Below are positions 25,888 through 35,800 of a stretch of 64,000 nucleotides of DNA, in pieces. Origin of the DNA: Planctomycetaceae bacterium (GTDB lineage: Bacteria > Planctomycetota > Planctomycetia > Gemmatales > Gemmataceae); assembly GCA_013823135.1 (NCBI GenBank), contig PNLP01000004.1, positions 62,001 through 126,000 on the forward strand, read 5' to 3'. The notes under the pieces were generated by a model. That model was not told the origin of the DNA, did not search any database, and saw only the letters and a program-made list of their open reading frames with translations. The position numbers were made by a program, and so were the translations under genes. Numbering within the stretch: the stretch's first letter is position 1; each line of letters begins with the position of its first letter.

Positions 25888-27903
25888 TCACTCTTCTCCT
25901 TCCGGGTTGCCCTTCTCCGGTTTTGGCTTGTCGCCTTCGGGTTTCTTACCTCCAACAACAATCAACACCGCACCCGATTCGTCAGAAGTCAACGTCACCA
26001 TGACTTTGTCGCCGACTTTCAAGTCCGCGAGTTTCGCATCTTTCCCGCCGACAATCACTTTCCCACCTGCAACGAGCTTCACCACGCGATCGGATTTCTC
26101 ATTACCGATGGTTACACTTGTTGGGTCAAGTTGTTTGATTGTGCCCCCGAATGTGATGCCGGCAACAACAACTTCGCTGGCCTCGCGGGGTTGCCCGTCT
26201 TTCGCGGCCACAAGTGTGAACGTAGCGATGACACCCTTCGTGATGTTGCTAATCTTGGCATCTTTTCCATCAACGGTGATCTTGGCATCGGCGGTCAGTT
26301 TCACGACGATTTCGTTCCCTGCTTCACCCTTCGCTGCAAGCGAGATCGTTCGTGCGGAAGCATCAACTGCAGCAACCTTGCCCGAGAATTTGCCCATCTT
26401 GGTGGGCTTCTCACCATCACCCTTGATTCCACCTGTGACACTGAGCGCCGAGTTCCCGTCCGAGCTGAGTGTGATCGCGACTTTCTCTCCAGCTTTCAAG
26501 TCACTCGCTTTGCCTTCCTTACCGTTGACCGTCACTTTCGCGCCAGGTGCGAGTTTGAAGTTCTGGGGATTCTTCTCAGATTCAAGGCTGATACTCGCCG
26601 TGTCGACCTGCTTGATGACACCAACAACTGTGGTTCCTGTTACCCTCACCTCGGTAATTTCTGCTGGGGCTCCGTCCTTCGTGCCGGTCAGCACGAACGC
26701 CGCGATCGACCCCTTGGGTACATCGGCAAGTTTCGCTTCTTTTCCATCCACGAACACCTTCGCTCCGCTGGCCAACTTTACGACCTTTTCATTGACGCCG
26801 CCTTCGCCCTTCATAGCCACAGTGATGGTGTTTTCCTTCGCATCAACCGCCGCCACCCGGCCAGCTACTTTTGGTGTTGGCTTGGAAGGTTTCTCCCCAT
26901 CCTTCTGGTTCTTCTGCCCATCATTGCTCTGATTCTGTTGTCCGTCGCCATTTGGTTTCTTCACAGGGTCCGCAGCTTGCGGTTTCTTGACCGGATCTCC
27001 CGGAACAGGTTGTTCCTTCTTCACGTTGGCTGGAACGGGCTTGGATTTCGTGTCCTCGGCCTGAATCGCCAGGAGTCCGAATCCTCCGCCAACAAGGGAG
27101 ACCGAGACTGCAATTGCGCTCAGGAAGTTCAGTTTAGCCAGTGTCATGGAACGCAAAACCTCGTGTGAAAGGGTGAGAACTGTTGCCGGAATATCGCTTG
27201 ATTCGAGAGCGATCCCAACGGTCGATGATGTCAGAGCCAGGGGGACGGAAGCCTGTAAGGTCTCTGCTGTGAACAATGCGGCGATCGTGGCTGCGGGTGC
27301 GATCATTCCTCGGCGTGCAAGGCGTTCTCGCAACATCTCACGTGCGCGAGCGAGGCGGCTTGACACGGTACCTTCGGGAACCCCGATTCGCTCGGCCGCC
27401 TCGGTCTTGTTCATCCCCTGAACACCGCACAGCACGAGCGGCGTTCGATACTTTTCTGGCAAGGAACTCAACTGTTCGTCGATGACAGACAACAGGTCAG
27501 TCACTTCCAGGTGATCCGTTTTTGACCTACGAGTGAATTCCGCGGCGTAGTCGCTTTCGACTTGCTGACGCCGAGAAGCACGCCCCCGCGATTTCAGTGC
27601 GGTGCGATATGCAACGCCGTGGAGCCACGGGGCAAGCCGGTCTGGTGGCCGAACCTCGTTAGCTTTCTTCGCGAGAACAAGGAACGTTGCTTGAAACGCA
27701 TCATCCGCCGCGTGGGCATCTCGAAGAACTCGCCGGCAGACGCCCAGCACCATCGGGCCGTGACGACGGACCAGCGATCCGAACGCTTCCTGGTCTCGCA
27801 AGTTTCGATATCGCGAGAGCAATTCCGCATCTGGGTGGCGCGAGGAATCACGAACCCCGTCAACAACTTTGCGTAGCGTCAGGTCCAAACTCGCTGTCGC
27901 CAT
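25888..27903 (-). CDS. ECF sigma factor fused to a transmembrane helix and a four-repeat extracytoplasmic domain
   Basis: Residues about 25-200 form an ECF sigma factor: region 2 (FGSLVRRHGPMVLGVCRRVL, DAHAADDAFQATFLVLAKKA) and region 4 (LPEKYRTPLVLCGVQGMNKTEAAERIGVPEGTVSSRLARARE). One transmembrane helix follows at about 258-280, then a Lys/Pro/Gln/Asn-rich linker (285-345). The C-terminal 300 residues contain beta-rich repeats in the order A-B-A-B: 346-422, 425-492, 505-581, 584-652. The A units share GxVAAVDAxxxTI..A.KGE and VDGK(E/D)AK; the B units share (V/T)IKQ(V/L)D...S.(S/T)(L/I). Planctomycete ECF factors with C-terminal extensions are known. The design suggests a one-component sensor releasing or exposing the sigma part. 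It ends KPEKGNPEGEE. Confidence 0.9.
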   Translation of the reverse strand: MATASLDLTLRKVVDGVRDSSRHPDAELLSRYRNLRDQEAFGSLVRRHGPMVLGVCRRVLRDAHAADDAFQATFLVLAKKANEVRPPDRLAPWLHGVAYRTALKSRGRASRRQQVESDYAAEFTRRSKTDHLEVTDLLSVIDEQLSSLPEKYRTPLVLCGVQGMNKTEAAERIGVPEGTVSSRLARAREMLRERLARRGMIAPAATIAALFTAETLQASVPLALTSSTVGIALESSDIPATVLTLSHEVLRSMTLAKLNFLSAIAVSVSLVGGGFGLLAIQAEDTKSKPVPANVKKEQPVPGDPVKKPQAADPVKKPNGDGQQNQSNDGQKNQKDGEKPSKPTPKVAGRVAAVDAKENTITVAMKGEGGVNEKVVKLASGAKVFVDGKEAKLADVPKGSIAAFVLTGTKDGAPAEITEVRVTGTTVVGVIKQVDTASISLESEKNPQNFKLAPGAKVTVNGKEGKASDLKAGEKVAITLSSDGNSALSVTGGIKGDGEKPTKMGKFSGKVAAVDASARTISLAAKGEAGNEIVVKLTADAKITVDGKDAKISNITKGVIATFTLVAAKDGQPREASEVVVAGITFGGTIKQLDPTSVTIGNEKSDRVVKLVAGGKVIVGGKDAKLADLKVGDKVMVTLTSDESGAVLIVVGGKKPEGDKPKPEKGNPEGEE

Positions 27904-28106
27904 TCTCGTTCTCCGTCAGCCATCACTCAGTAATGCCGCGAAGCGCCTGAAGGAGTCCGCGATTTTTTCGGATTCGGCAAATTGGAGTGTACCCGAAGTT
28001 CAACCCGGGAGGACACTCTTCGGGAATCGCAGTACATATTGGAGTGACCCGAGTCGAGTTGCTCGCGAGTTCTCGACTCGCCTCGCCCTTCAGGTACAAT
28101 CAAGTC

Positions 28107-29321
28107 ATGAAGTACGTCATTGTCATTCCAGATGGGTGCGCCGACGAACCGGTTGAAGAACTCGGCGGTCTCACACCCCTGCAGGCGGCCAAACTCCCAA
28201 ACATGGACCGAGTCGCTCAACTCGGCGTCGTCGGACTTTCCAACAATGTTCCAGCCTCGTTGACGCCCGCATCGGATGTCGCCACACTCTCGCTCTTCGG
28301 GTACGACCCGCTCAAGGTGTACACAGGTCGGGCACCACTCGAAACTGCGGCAATGGGTATTCACCTTGGACCCAATGATTGGGCCATCCGTTGCAACCTG
28401 GTTTACGTGCCTGACGGACACATGCGGGACTTCACCGCGGGGCATATCTCCAGTGAAGACGGCGCTCCGCTGATCCACGCCATCCAGAGGGAGCTTGGTG
28501 GCAAAGAAGTCGCTGGTGGTGTGCTCGAATTCCACGCGGGCGTTCAATACCGCAACATTCTCGTCTGGCGCGGGAAATCCGCTCAATCGCCATTCGTAGG
28601 ACTCAAGACACAGGCTCCACACGACGTACCAGACAAACCTGTTGCGGATTACCTGCCGCAAGGCCCCGGTCGTGATGTCCTCATCCCGTTAATGGAAGCC
28701 AGTAAGGCGATCCTCGCGAACCACCCTGTAAATCAGCGGCGGATCGCAGAAGGAAAGAAGCCCGCAACCCAGATTTGGCTCTGGGGTCAAGGTAAGGCAC
28801 CCCAAGTCAGTCCGTTCTCGGAGACTTACGGGAAGTCCGGAGCCATCATCTCGGCGGTCGATCTCGTTCGAGGAGTCGGTGTGCTACTCGGCTGGCACCG
28901 AATCGATGTCCCCGGTGCCACTGGTTACCTCGACACGAACTACGCGAACAAAGGCAAATACGCGATTGAGGCACTCGGTGCTTTCGATCTGGTTTGCGTT
29001 CACGTCGAGGCACCCGACGAGGCTTCCCACGAGGGGAAGGCTGCCGAGAAAGTGATGTCCCTGGAGCAGATCGACGAACACATCGTCGGCCCGTTGCTCG
29101 CCGCACTGCCCCGTCATGGGGATTACCGTATTCTGATCGAACCCGACCATCGGACGACCCTCAAGACCAGGGCACATGCTTATGGAGCCGTCGCGTTTGC
29201 CGCTGCCGGCACAGGCATTCTCCCCAACGCTGCAACAGGATACGATGAGCCCAATGCCGCCAGCACGGGGTTAAGTTTCGACCCAGGCTGGCACCTGATG
29301 AAGTGGTTTCTCGACCGATGA
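28107..29321 (+). CDS. apgM: Cofactor-independent phosphoglycerate mutase (ApgM family)
   Basis: The 404-residue protein starts at ATG 28107 with the family's MKYVIVIPDGCADEPV; the frame opens 40 codons earlier, but that part is not family-like. Hallmarks are the metal-binding PDG at the start, the catalytic-serine region PASDVATLSLFGYDP, YTGRAPLE, GHMRDFTAGHIS, and the second metal site EAPDEASHEGKAAEKV with PDHRTTLKTRAHAYG-like DH and H residues. It interconverts 3- and 2-phosphoglycerate in the cytoplasm. Some relatives have been proposed as homoserine kinases (ThrH-like role), so the exact reaction is not certain from sequence. Confidence 0.92.
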   Translation: MKYVIVIPDGCADEPVEELGGLTPLQAAKLPNMDRVAQLGVVGLSNNVPASLTPASDVATLSLFGYDPLKVYTGRAPLETAAMGIHLGPNDWAIRCNLVYVPDGHMRDFTAGHISSEDGAPLIHAIQRELGGKEVAGGVLEFHAGVQYRNILVWRGKSAQSPFVGLKTQAPHDVPDKPVADYLPQGPGRDVLIPLMEASKAILANHPVNQRRIAEGKKPATQIWLWGQGKAPQVSPFSETYGKSGAIISAVDLVRGVGVLLGWHRIDVPGATGYLDTNYANKGKYAIEALGAFDLVCVHVEAPDEASHEGKAAEKVMSLEQIDEHIVGPLLAALPRHGDYRILIEPDHRTTLKTRAHAYGAVAFAAAGTGILPNAATGYDEPNAASTGLSFDPGWHLMKWFLDR

Positions 29322-29392
29322 GTCGTCATGTTTCGCAGCGACCCAAGTGACGGGCTCTCGTCAGTTCGCGTCGCGACGAAACGGAGATCCCA

Positions 29393-30196
29393 ATGATGCC
29401 CAGGTTGCTGTTGCTCACGCTGACCCTCTTTGTCTCGCTTGCATCGCCCGCGAAAGCGCAGGATGACGCCAAGAAGGTCAAACTTCGCTGGTTTGGCCAG
29501 TCGATGTTCCAACTCGAAACCCCGGGCGGCAAACTCGTGGTGTTCGACCCCCAGGCCATTCCAGTCTTCTCACCACCCCGGCTGACGGCCGATATCACCT
29601 TGATCAGCCACCCCCATAACGACCATAATCAGGTCGAAGTGTTGAAAGATAAGGGCCGGGTATTTGAGGGCGTTAAGGCCGGTAAGGGCACGAAAACCGA
29701 ATGGGTCGCCGTTGATGAAAAAGTCGGCGCGATCCGGGTCCGGAGCCTCGGCACTTTTCATGATGCCGTGAATGGAATGCAGCGCGGCAAGAACAGCGTT
29801 TGGGTCGTCGAAACAGAAGGTCTCACATTCGTTCACCTTGGTGACCTTGGACACGAATTGTCCGACGCGCAGGTCAAGGCGATCGGGAAGGTAGACGTTC
29901 TGATGGTACCGGTCGGCGGAATTTACACCATCAACGGCGATCAAGCCAAGAAGGTCGTGGAGCAACTGAAGCCGCGTCTGTTCGTGATCCCGATGCACTT
30001 CGGAGTCCCCGGGTTCGACGATATTCTCGGCCCCACGGAATTCCTCGAAGAGCAGAAAAATCTCAAGAAACTGACAGAAACCAATGAACTTGAAATCCCG
30101 GTGGACTTGAAGGCCGAGACCCCGAGCGTCGTTCTGCTTGGGTGGAAAGCACCTGCAAAGCCAGAGCCGAAAAAAGACCCCGAGAAGAAGCCGTAA
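29393..30196 (+). CDS. Secreted MBL-fold metal-dependent hydrolase (UPF0173-like)
   Basis: The 267-residue product has a signal peptide (MMPRLLLLTLTLFVSLASPAKA) and a beta-lactamase-like fold similar to the UPF0173/YtkL group. The metal-binding motif is ISHPHNDHNQVEVL (H-x-H-x-D-H), with the later GDLGHELSD and HFGVPGF giving further ligands; TFHDAVNGMQRGKNSVWVVE matches the family's middle strand pair. The C-terminus is Lys/Pro-rich. Export is unusual for this group, which is normally cytoplasmic. It lies 71 bp after apgM with GGAG before the ATG. The substrate cannot be predicted. Confidence 0.85.
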   Translation: MMPRLLLLTLTLFVSLASPAKAQDDAKKVKLRWFGQSMFQLETPGGKLVVFDPQAIPVFSPPRLTADITLISHPHNDHNQVEVLKDKGRVFEGVKAGKGTKTEWVAVDEKVGAIRVRSLGTFHDAVNGMQRGKNSVWVVETEGLTFVHLGDLGHELSDAQVKAIGKVDVLMVPVGGIYTINGDQAKKVVEQLKPRLFVIPMHFGVPGFDDILGPTEFLEEQKNLKKLTETNELEIPVDLKAETPSVVLLGWKAPAKPEPKKDPEKKP

Positions 30197-30492
30197 GCAA
30201 CTGTTAACACTGAGCACAGAGCGAGTTGCGAAAGGTTGATCCCGGAGGTTTCAGTCCCAGAAAGCTGCAACCTTGCCAACTCATTGTGACCCTCAACATG
30301 CCCCCATGCATCTGACCCTGAGCGAAACACGTGTCCCGAGTGAACTATTTCGCGCCCGCAACAGATTTCTCGCGTGTCAGTAGACAGGAAGTTGCACGTT
30401 GTTGGAACTGCGGTGGCCACGACCGCTTTTACGCTCTACTGTTCCAGTGCCCCCACCGCTTCCGTCCGGGTTGGATGCCGGAGAGACTGCGC

Positions 30493-31890
30493 ATGATTGG
30501 CCGCGTCTTCCTGGGTCGATACGAAACCCGGCGCCTCATTGGGGAAGGTGGGATGGGTCGGGTCTACCTTGCACGACAACTCGACGCTGGTCGGGACGTT
30601 GTAGTCAAGGTGATGCACGATCATATCGCTTCTGACCCCAAATTCCGGGACCGCTTCCAGCGTGAAACCGTGCTTATGGGTCGCTTCCAGCACCCCGGCG
30701 CGGTTTCTCTCATTGCTGCAAGCCTCGATGACCCTCTCGGCCCATGCATCGTGATGGAGTACATCAAGGGGGTCAACCTCGAGACCATGCTCGCCAAGAA
30801 CGGCAAGATGAGCGCGCCACGAGTCGGTCGCGTGATTCGCGAACTGTGCGAGGTACTTCAGGCCGCCCACGACGAAGGGATCATCCACCGCGACCTCAAG
30901 CCCGCGAACCTTATGGTCGTGGACCCGGATACCCCCCGGGAGCGAATCAAGGTCATGGACTTCGGGCTCGCTAAACTGGTCGAGAGCGACACAGGACGCA
31001 AGGTAACCGATACAAACGTCGACTTCGCTGTAGGAACTCCAGGGTATATCTGCCCAGAGCAAGTTCGCGGCGAGGAAATGGACCATCGCGGCGACTTGTA
31101 TTCGGTCGGCGTGATGATGTATGAACTGCTCACTGGTCGGCTTCCTTTCACGGGCGCGAGCAGCATGGATATCTTGCTCGCGCATGCAACCGAGTTCCCG
31201 CCCTCATTCGCGGAACTCGGTATGGCCGGTTGGGTGCCTGAGGAGGTCGAGCAACTCGTCTTTGATTGTCTAGCGAAACACCCCGAAGACCGCCCACAGC
31301 AGGCTCGTGAACTGGCTGAGCGATACGAGACTGCTCTTGAACGAGCGATGGCCGCCCGAGATGCGAAAGTCGCAAACCAGCCCCAAACGACCCAACCTCG
31401 GTCACCCGGAGAATCCAGCACACCGACCCTCAATCCACTACCCCCCGAACACGACCCCGCAGCACCGCCAACGGGCGCGCAAACAACCGTCCAGTCGGTC
31501 CCCCAGCGCGAGCAATCATCCCTTCCGTTCAACATGGAAGCGTGGATGCCGGAGCGGATCGCAATCATGAAACTGCGGGGTTTCGTTCACGACGCGGGTG
31601 GTGAAGTTGTCGAAAGCCTGCCGGGGTTGATCAAGGTTCGTATTGGTGGTCGGAAAACCCCTGTCGGCGGCCCACTGTCGTGGCTGGGGATCGGTCGCCG
31701 GGCGTCGGGACCAGTCGATGTGGAAATTCACCTGTACCACGCCCACCCGGATCAGGAAAATCGTCTGACGGTTCACGTCCTGTTCCGACCTTCGCATCCC
31801 CGACTGCTCGTTGATAAGACGTGGCGGCAGCGTTGTACCGAGGTGTTTGTTGAGCTCCGGGCGTACTTGATGGGACGTGCATCCGAGTGA
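30493..31890 (+). CDS. Ser/Thr protein kinase with a novel C-terminal domain
   Basis: I place the start at ATG 30493 (MIGRVFLGRYETRRLIGEGGMG), which has GGAGAG 9 nt upstream; this gives 465 residues. The frame stays open to a GTG at 30331, and the extra 54 codons hold CWNCGGHDRFYALLFQC, a possible zinc-binding knuckle, so a longer form cannot be excluded. The kinase is Hanks-type and complete: glycine loop GEGGMGRVY, VVVKVM lysine, HRDLKPANL, DFGLAK, and the GTPGYICPEQ activation segment. After a Pro/Gln/Thr linker, about 125 C-terminal residues (MEAWMPERIAIMKLRGFVHDAG and following) form a separate soluble domain that I do not recognise. No transmembrane segment is present, so it is cytoplasmic. 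Confidence 0.88.
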   Translation: MIGRVFLGRYETRRLIGEGGMGRVYLARQLDAGRDVVVKVMHDHIASDPKFRDRFQRETVLMGRFQHPGAVSLIAASLDDPLGPCIVMEYIKGVNLETMLAKNGKMSAPRVGRVIRELCEVLQAAHDEGIIHRDLKPANLMVVDPDTPRERIKVMDFGLAKLVESDTGRKVTDTNVDFAVGTPGYICPEQVRGEEMDHRGDLYSVGVMMYELLTGRLPFTGASSMDILLAHATEFPPSFAELGMAGWVPEEVEQLVFDCLAKHPEDRPQQARELAERYETALERAMAARDAKVANQPQTTQPRSPGESSTPTLNPLPPEHDPAAPPTGAQTTVQSVPQREQSSLPFNMEAWMPERIAIMKLRGFVHDAGGEVVESLPGLIKVRIGGRKTPVGGPLSWLGIGRRASGPVDVEIHLYHAHPDQENRLTVHVLFRPSHPRLLVDKTWRQRCTEVFVELRAYLMGRASE

Positions 31891-31923
31891 TGTGTTGCCT
31901 GTCGGCAAGTTCTGTTCAACGCG

Positions 31924-32358
31924 TTACCAACCGGCATCCTCATCGTCGTAGAACCCGCCACTCTGTTCTTCGATCGTGTTTACATCCGCACCAAAGAAGC
32001 CCACGGTCACCCCGTTGCGATTCAGAATTTGGGTGGCGAGGCCGTTCACGGCTGTCAGGGTGAGTAATCCCATCAATGGTAGGATGGACGCCAACCCCAT
32101 GACAGCGGCCCACAACGGGTTGCGAATCTCCCAGTAGATCAAAAACGCATAGACACCGCCTGCTAGGCCGAGGAGAACCGTGAGGAACAGGGGGAGTTCG
32201 GAGTCGATCCACACGCCATCGAGAATGCTCAAAATGAGAATCCCCAGCCACATGGTGATCTGAGCCAGAACACAAGCGATCACCCAGCGTTGATACCGGG
32301 CGATCCGTTTCAATTCCTCGACAGACAAACGGGGACTGTTGTCATCAAAGTCGGGCAT
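31924..32358 (-). CDS. Small integral membrane protein, unknown function
   Basis: The 144-residue protein has an acidic N-terminus (MPDFDDNSPRLSVEELKRIARYQRW), three to four transmembrane segments between residues about 27 and 112, and an acidic tail (FYDDEDAGW). The last segment contains LNRNGVTVGFFGADVNTI, a motif seen in small planctomycete membrane proteins. No catalytic residues can be identified. It is convergent with the kinase gene and precedes no obvious operon partner; the NTF2-like gene starts 490 bp away on the same strand and ends 61 bp upstream of it. Confidence 0.7.
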   Translation of the reverse strand: MPDFDDNSPRLSVEELKRIARYQRWVIACVLAQITMWLGILILSILDGVWIDSELPLFLTVLLGLAGGVYAFLIYWEIRNPLWAAVMGLASILPLMGLLTLTAVNGLATQILNRNGVTVGFFGADVNTIEEQSGGFYDDEDAGW

Positions 32359-32419
32359 GTGTAGCCGCCGGATTAGATTTGCAATTGCCGAGATCCGGAC
32401 GCAACATCAATGGTGTGGT

Positions 32420-32848
32420 TCACTTCTCCAGTGGTGTTTCCTGGTAATAAGCTTCCAGCCACTTCCCTTCTTTCCGAACCCAGACAGCCGAGGCGAAGTT
32501 CTTTTCCGGCACGTCTTTTCCCTTATATGTCCCCTTCAAGCCAAGGGAATAGGTCACCAGGGCGACTTCCGTGCTGAGGAGCGTGACCTTCATTCCGCTT
32601 ACGGCGTACTCCTTTAACTTCAGCTCGGGAAGTGTCTTCAGAGACTCGTCCCGGGTCTGGCGTCCACCCCACGTTGTGACCGACAGGTGATCCTCCGTGA
32701 GGAGCAACTTGATCGGCCCGGGAACTCCGGCTTTGAAGGCATCGTTGAGAGCGCTAATGGCCTTCTCAACCTCCTTCGCGCCCTCATCGGCATTGACAGG
32801 AGAACCCATGGCGGTGAGGAGGGTGGCGAGCACGAGTTTTGCAATCAT
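32420..32848 (-). CDS. Secreted NTF2-like (DUF4440/SnoaL-type) protein
   Basis: The 142-residue product has a signal peptide (MIAKLVLATLLTAMGSPVNA) and a body with the NTF2-like helix-strand pattern: VEKAISALNDAFKAGVPGPIKLLLTEDH, then VSGMKVTLLSTEVALVTYSLGLKGTYKGK, and a closing strand AVWVRKEGKWLEAYYQETPL. NTF2-like domains bind small ligands or act as simple enzymes; the ligand here is unknown. It lies 49 bp downstream of the PVC cytochrome gene on the same strand and may be co-transcribed with it. Confidence 0.75.
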   Translation of the reverse strand: MIAKLVLATLLTAMGSPVNADEGAKEVEKAISALNDAFKAGVPGPIKLLLTEDHLSVTTWGGRQTRDESLKTLPELKLKEYAVSGMKVTLLSTEVALVTYSLGLKGTYKGKDVPEKNFASAVWVRKEGKWLEAYYQETPLEK

Positions 32849-32897
32849 GATTACTCTCTGGAATCTAGAGGGGCGAAATCAATGCTGGTGCCGCGAC

Positions 32898-35800
32898 TCA
32901 CTTCAGCGACATCAAGAACTCGATCAGGTCGCGCATCTCACGGGGTGTCAGTGTGCGATCGATCGCAGGCATCGGGGAAAGCGCGGCCGAGCGGCGTTCG
33001 ATCTCATCAGCCTGAACCGTGACCTTGCGACCATCCGGCGTTAGCACGACGAGGGTGCCTTTCTCTTCCGATAGCAGCGTGCCGCCAACAACCCGACCAT
33101 CAATGAGCGTCAGCGTTACGGTGCCGAACCCCGCCGCGATCTTCGCACTGGGTGTCACCAACGACTCGAGAAAGTGTTCGCGGGTTTTCACGGGATTGCG
33201 GGTCACCACTTTCGACAGATCCGGGCCAGCCGTACCTCCGGCCCCATTGACCGTGTGACAACGCACGCACTGAGCCGCAGTATGGTTGAAGAAGACTTCG
33301 CGGCCAGCATCCGCATCGCCACCGGTCAGGCTCAGTCGGAACCTTCCGATCGGATCCTTTGGCAGCGTATCCTCAAACTTTAACCGGAGACGATCGCGGA
33401 GTGGAGACGGGCTCGCCTTTAAGGCGTCTAGCACGTCCACCTGCAAGTCCGTGGGCACCTCACCGGCAACGAGTCGGTAGGTCCAGTTATCGAGGACACG
33501 GCTCGCCGTCGGGGATTTCAGAGAGGCGACCGTAGCGAGTGCCCTTTGACGTTCCCGCAGCGGTGCCGCCTCATTTGCTAGCACCTCGTCAAGGAGCGGA
33601 ACGCCGCGAGCGGCGTCAGCCTTCGCGATCAGTTCTCGGGCTTCGGCACGCACCAGCGGTGCGGGACTTTTCAACGAGGTCGTAAGCACCGCATCGGCTT
33701 GTTTCGACTTTCGGCCGGCGAGGAATCGCAGTGCTGCGATCCGTAAGTTTGGGTCGGCTTTAGTATCGTTTGCGAGAGAAACGAACCGGTCTTCATCGGC
33801 CTTCGCTCCCACAGCGACGATCAACCCCACTGCATCCGTTTGGAGACGGCCCGTCGTACCCGAGAGCAGAGTTTCCAGGCCATCCTCGACAACTCCGCGA
33901 ACGATGAGCGGATCTCGCGGCTTCATTGTGCGCCAGAATCCCGTCACGCGGTCGCGTGGTGGCGGGTTCGACCAGTCTCGCAGCGCCGATAACGCCTCTG
34001 CACGAACCGCAGTCGAAAGTAGGGGGCTGGTGGCTGCGGCGAGAACAGCCTTCGCGTTGTCGGCTTCTCCCAAACGGTAGTTCGCGCTGATCGCCCGGCG
34101 AGCGAGGGCATCGCTGTCGGGGATCGGAGAGGCGACGAGTTTAGTGAGTTGCACCGCGAGTTGCGGCAGCAGTTGATCCATTGGCAGGTCGTGGATCGCA
34201 CGGGCGGCTTCTGTGCGGACAAGTGGATCGGTGTCGTTCAGGAACGCCACGACTCGCCTGTCTTCCAGCCGGCGTTGCACCAGCACGACGGCCATCCGAA
34301 CTGCCGCGCTCGGATCACCGGTGCGTGCCACCAGTGCGTCGTTGTCCCCGATGCGTGCGAGTGCTGCTACACAAGCGTGCCGGAGGAATGCGTCTTCGTC
34401 TTTATTCGCTTTGAGCAGATCGAACAACGGCGCGACGGCGGGCTTGTACTTCAGTTTGCCGAGCGACTGTGCCGCGAAGAACCGCACACGGGGGTTTGCG
34501 TCGCCGAGGCGTTCGACGAGCCTGGCTGCTGCGGCAGCGTTGCCGATGTCCCCCGCGAGTTTCGCGGCCTGGGCACGCACTTCGTCGTCAGTATCTGCCA
34601 GCCGGGCCGTGATCGGAGCAACGGCAGCGGGGGTTTTGCGAGCAAGTTGACCCAGTGCCCACAACGCATGAATACGTGCAAACTGGCTGTCATTTTTCGC
34701 CGCGACCTTCTCCAACCTTTCGAGCACTGCTGCACCCTGAGCCTTCGCAGAATCGACGAGTGTGAACTGTGCTCGCAAGCGAACTCGCTGGTCAGGGTGC
34801 CCGAGCAACTTGGTGAGTTCATCCGCTGTGAGTTTGCCGAACCCCTCCGCAAACAGTTTCTTGGTCTCCCTCACGACGGGATCGTCGAGCTTCGCGGGAT
34901 CGAACGCGGTGTAGATGCGCCCGCCGAGGCTCTTACCGTTCCAGTCCAGGTTCACAAAGTCTGCCACGTACAGTTTCCCGTCGTATCCGAACTCGGCATC
35001 TGTCGCCTTGATTGGCTTCAGGAAATCGTGGTAATCCTCGATCTCGAATCCGGCTCCCTTCGTCTTCACCCGAAACGCCTCCAGGCCGGCCCCGGGGCCG
35101 CTGGTGTAGTTGCACATCATGAAACTGTTCTTGTATCGGTCCGGGAGGCTCGTTCCGCTCGTGAAGAGGAAACCACTCGGCCCAGTTCCGATCTTCCCCA
35201 CTGCTGGCACGATGTACGCAGGCTGACCAACGTGCGGAAGATGCCAGAGACGTTCCGCGAACCATGGGCCGCCCATGTAAGGGCTGGGGATCGTCTGATA
35301 GGGCATGTTCCAGCCGCTGTTGCCATCCTCGACGACGTACACCAGGCGGGCATGGTCGCCCTTGTCGCAGTTGTTGTCGTCGGCGAAGAGGTTGCCATAC
35401 TGGTCGAACGCGAGTTCCTGCGGGTTCCGCAAGCCGCGGTGAACGACTTCAAATTCGGTGCCGTCGGGGTTGCAGCGAAACACGGCGCCCATTCGTGGGC
35501 CGCTGTGGGTCGCGCCTTCCTTGCTCGTGACGTGGAAACCACGGTCGCCCACACTGAAGTACAGCTTACCGTCTGGCCCCCACGCAAGGCCGTGCAGGTC
35601 GTGACCCAGGAACGCACAGTTCACACCGAACCCGGTAAGGAGCGTTTCACGGGTATCGGCCTTGCCGTCGCCGTTGGTGTCTTTGAGCTTCCACAGGTTG
35701 GGGATGCAGGTGAAGTAAACTTCGCCATTCGTTGCCATGACGCCAGCAGCGAGCCCATCGAGTGGGTGGTTGAATCCTCCGGCGAACACCGTGCTTTTGT

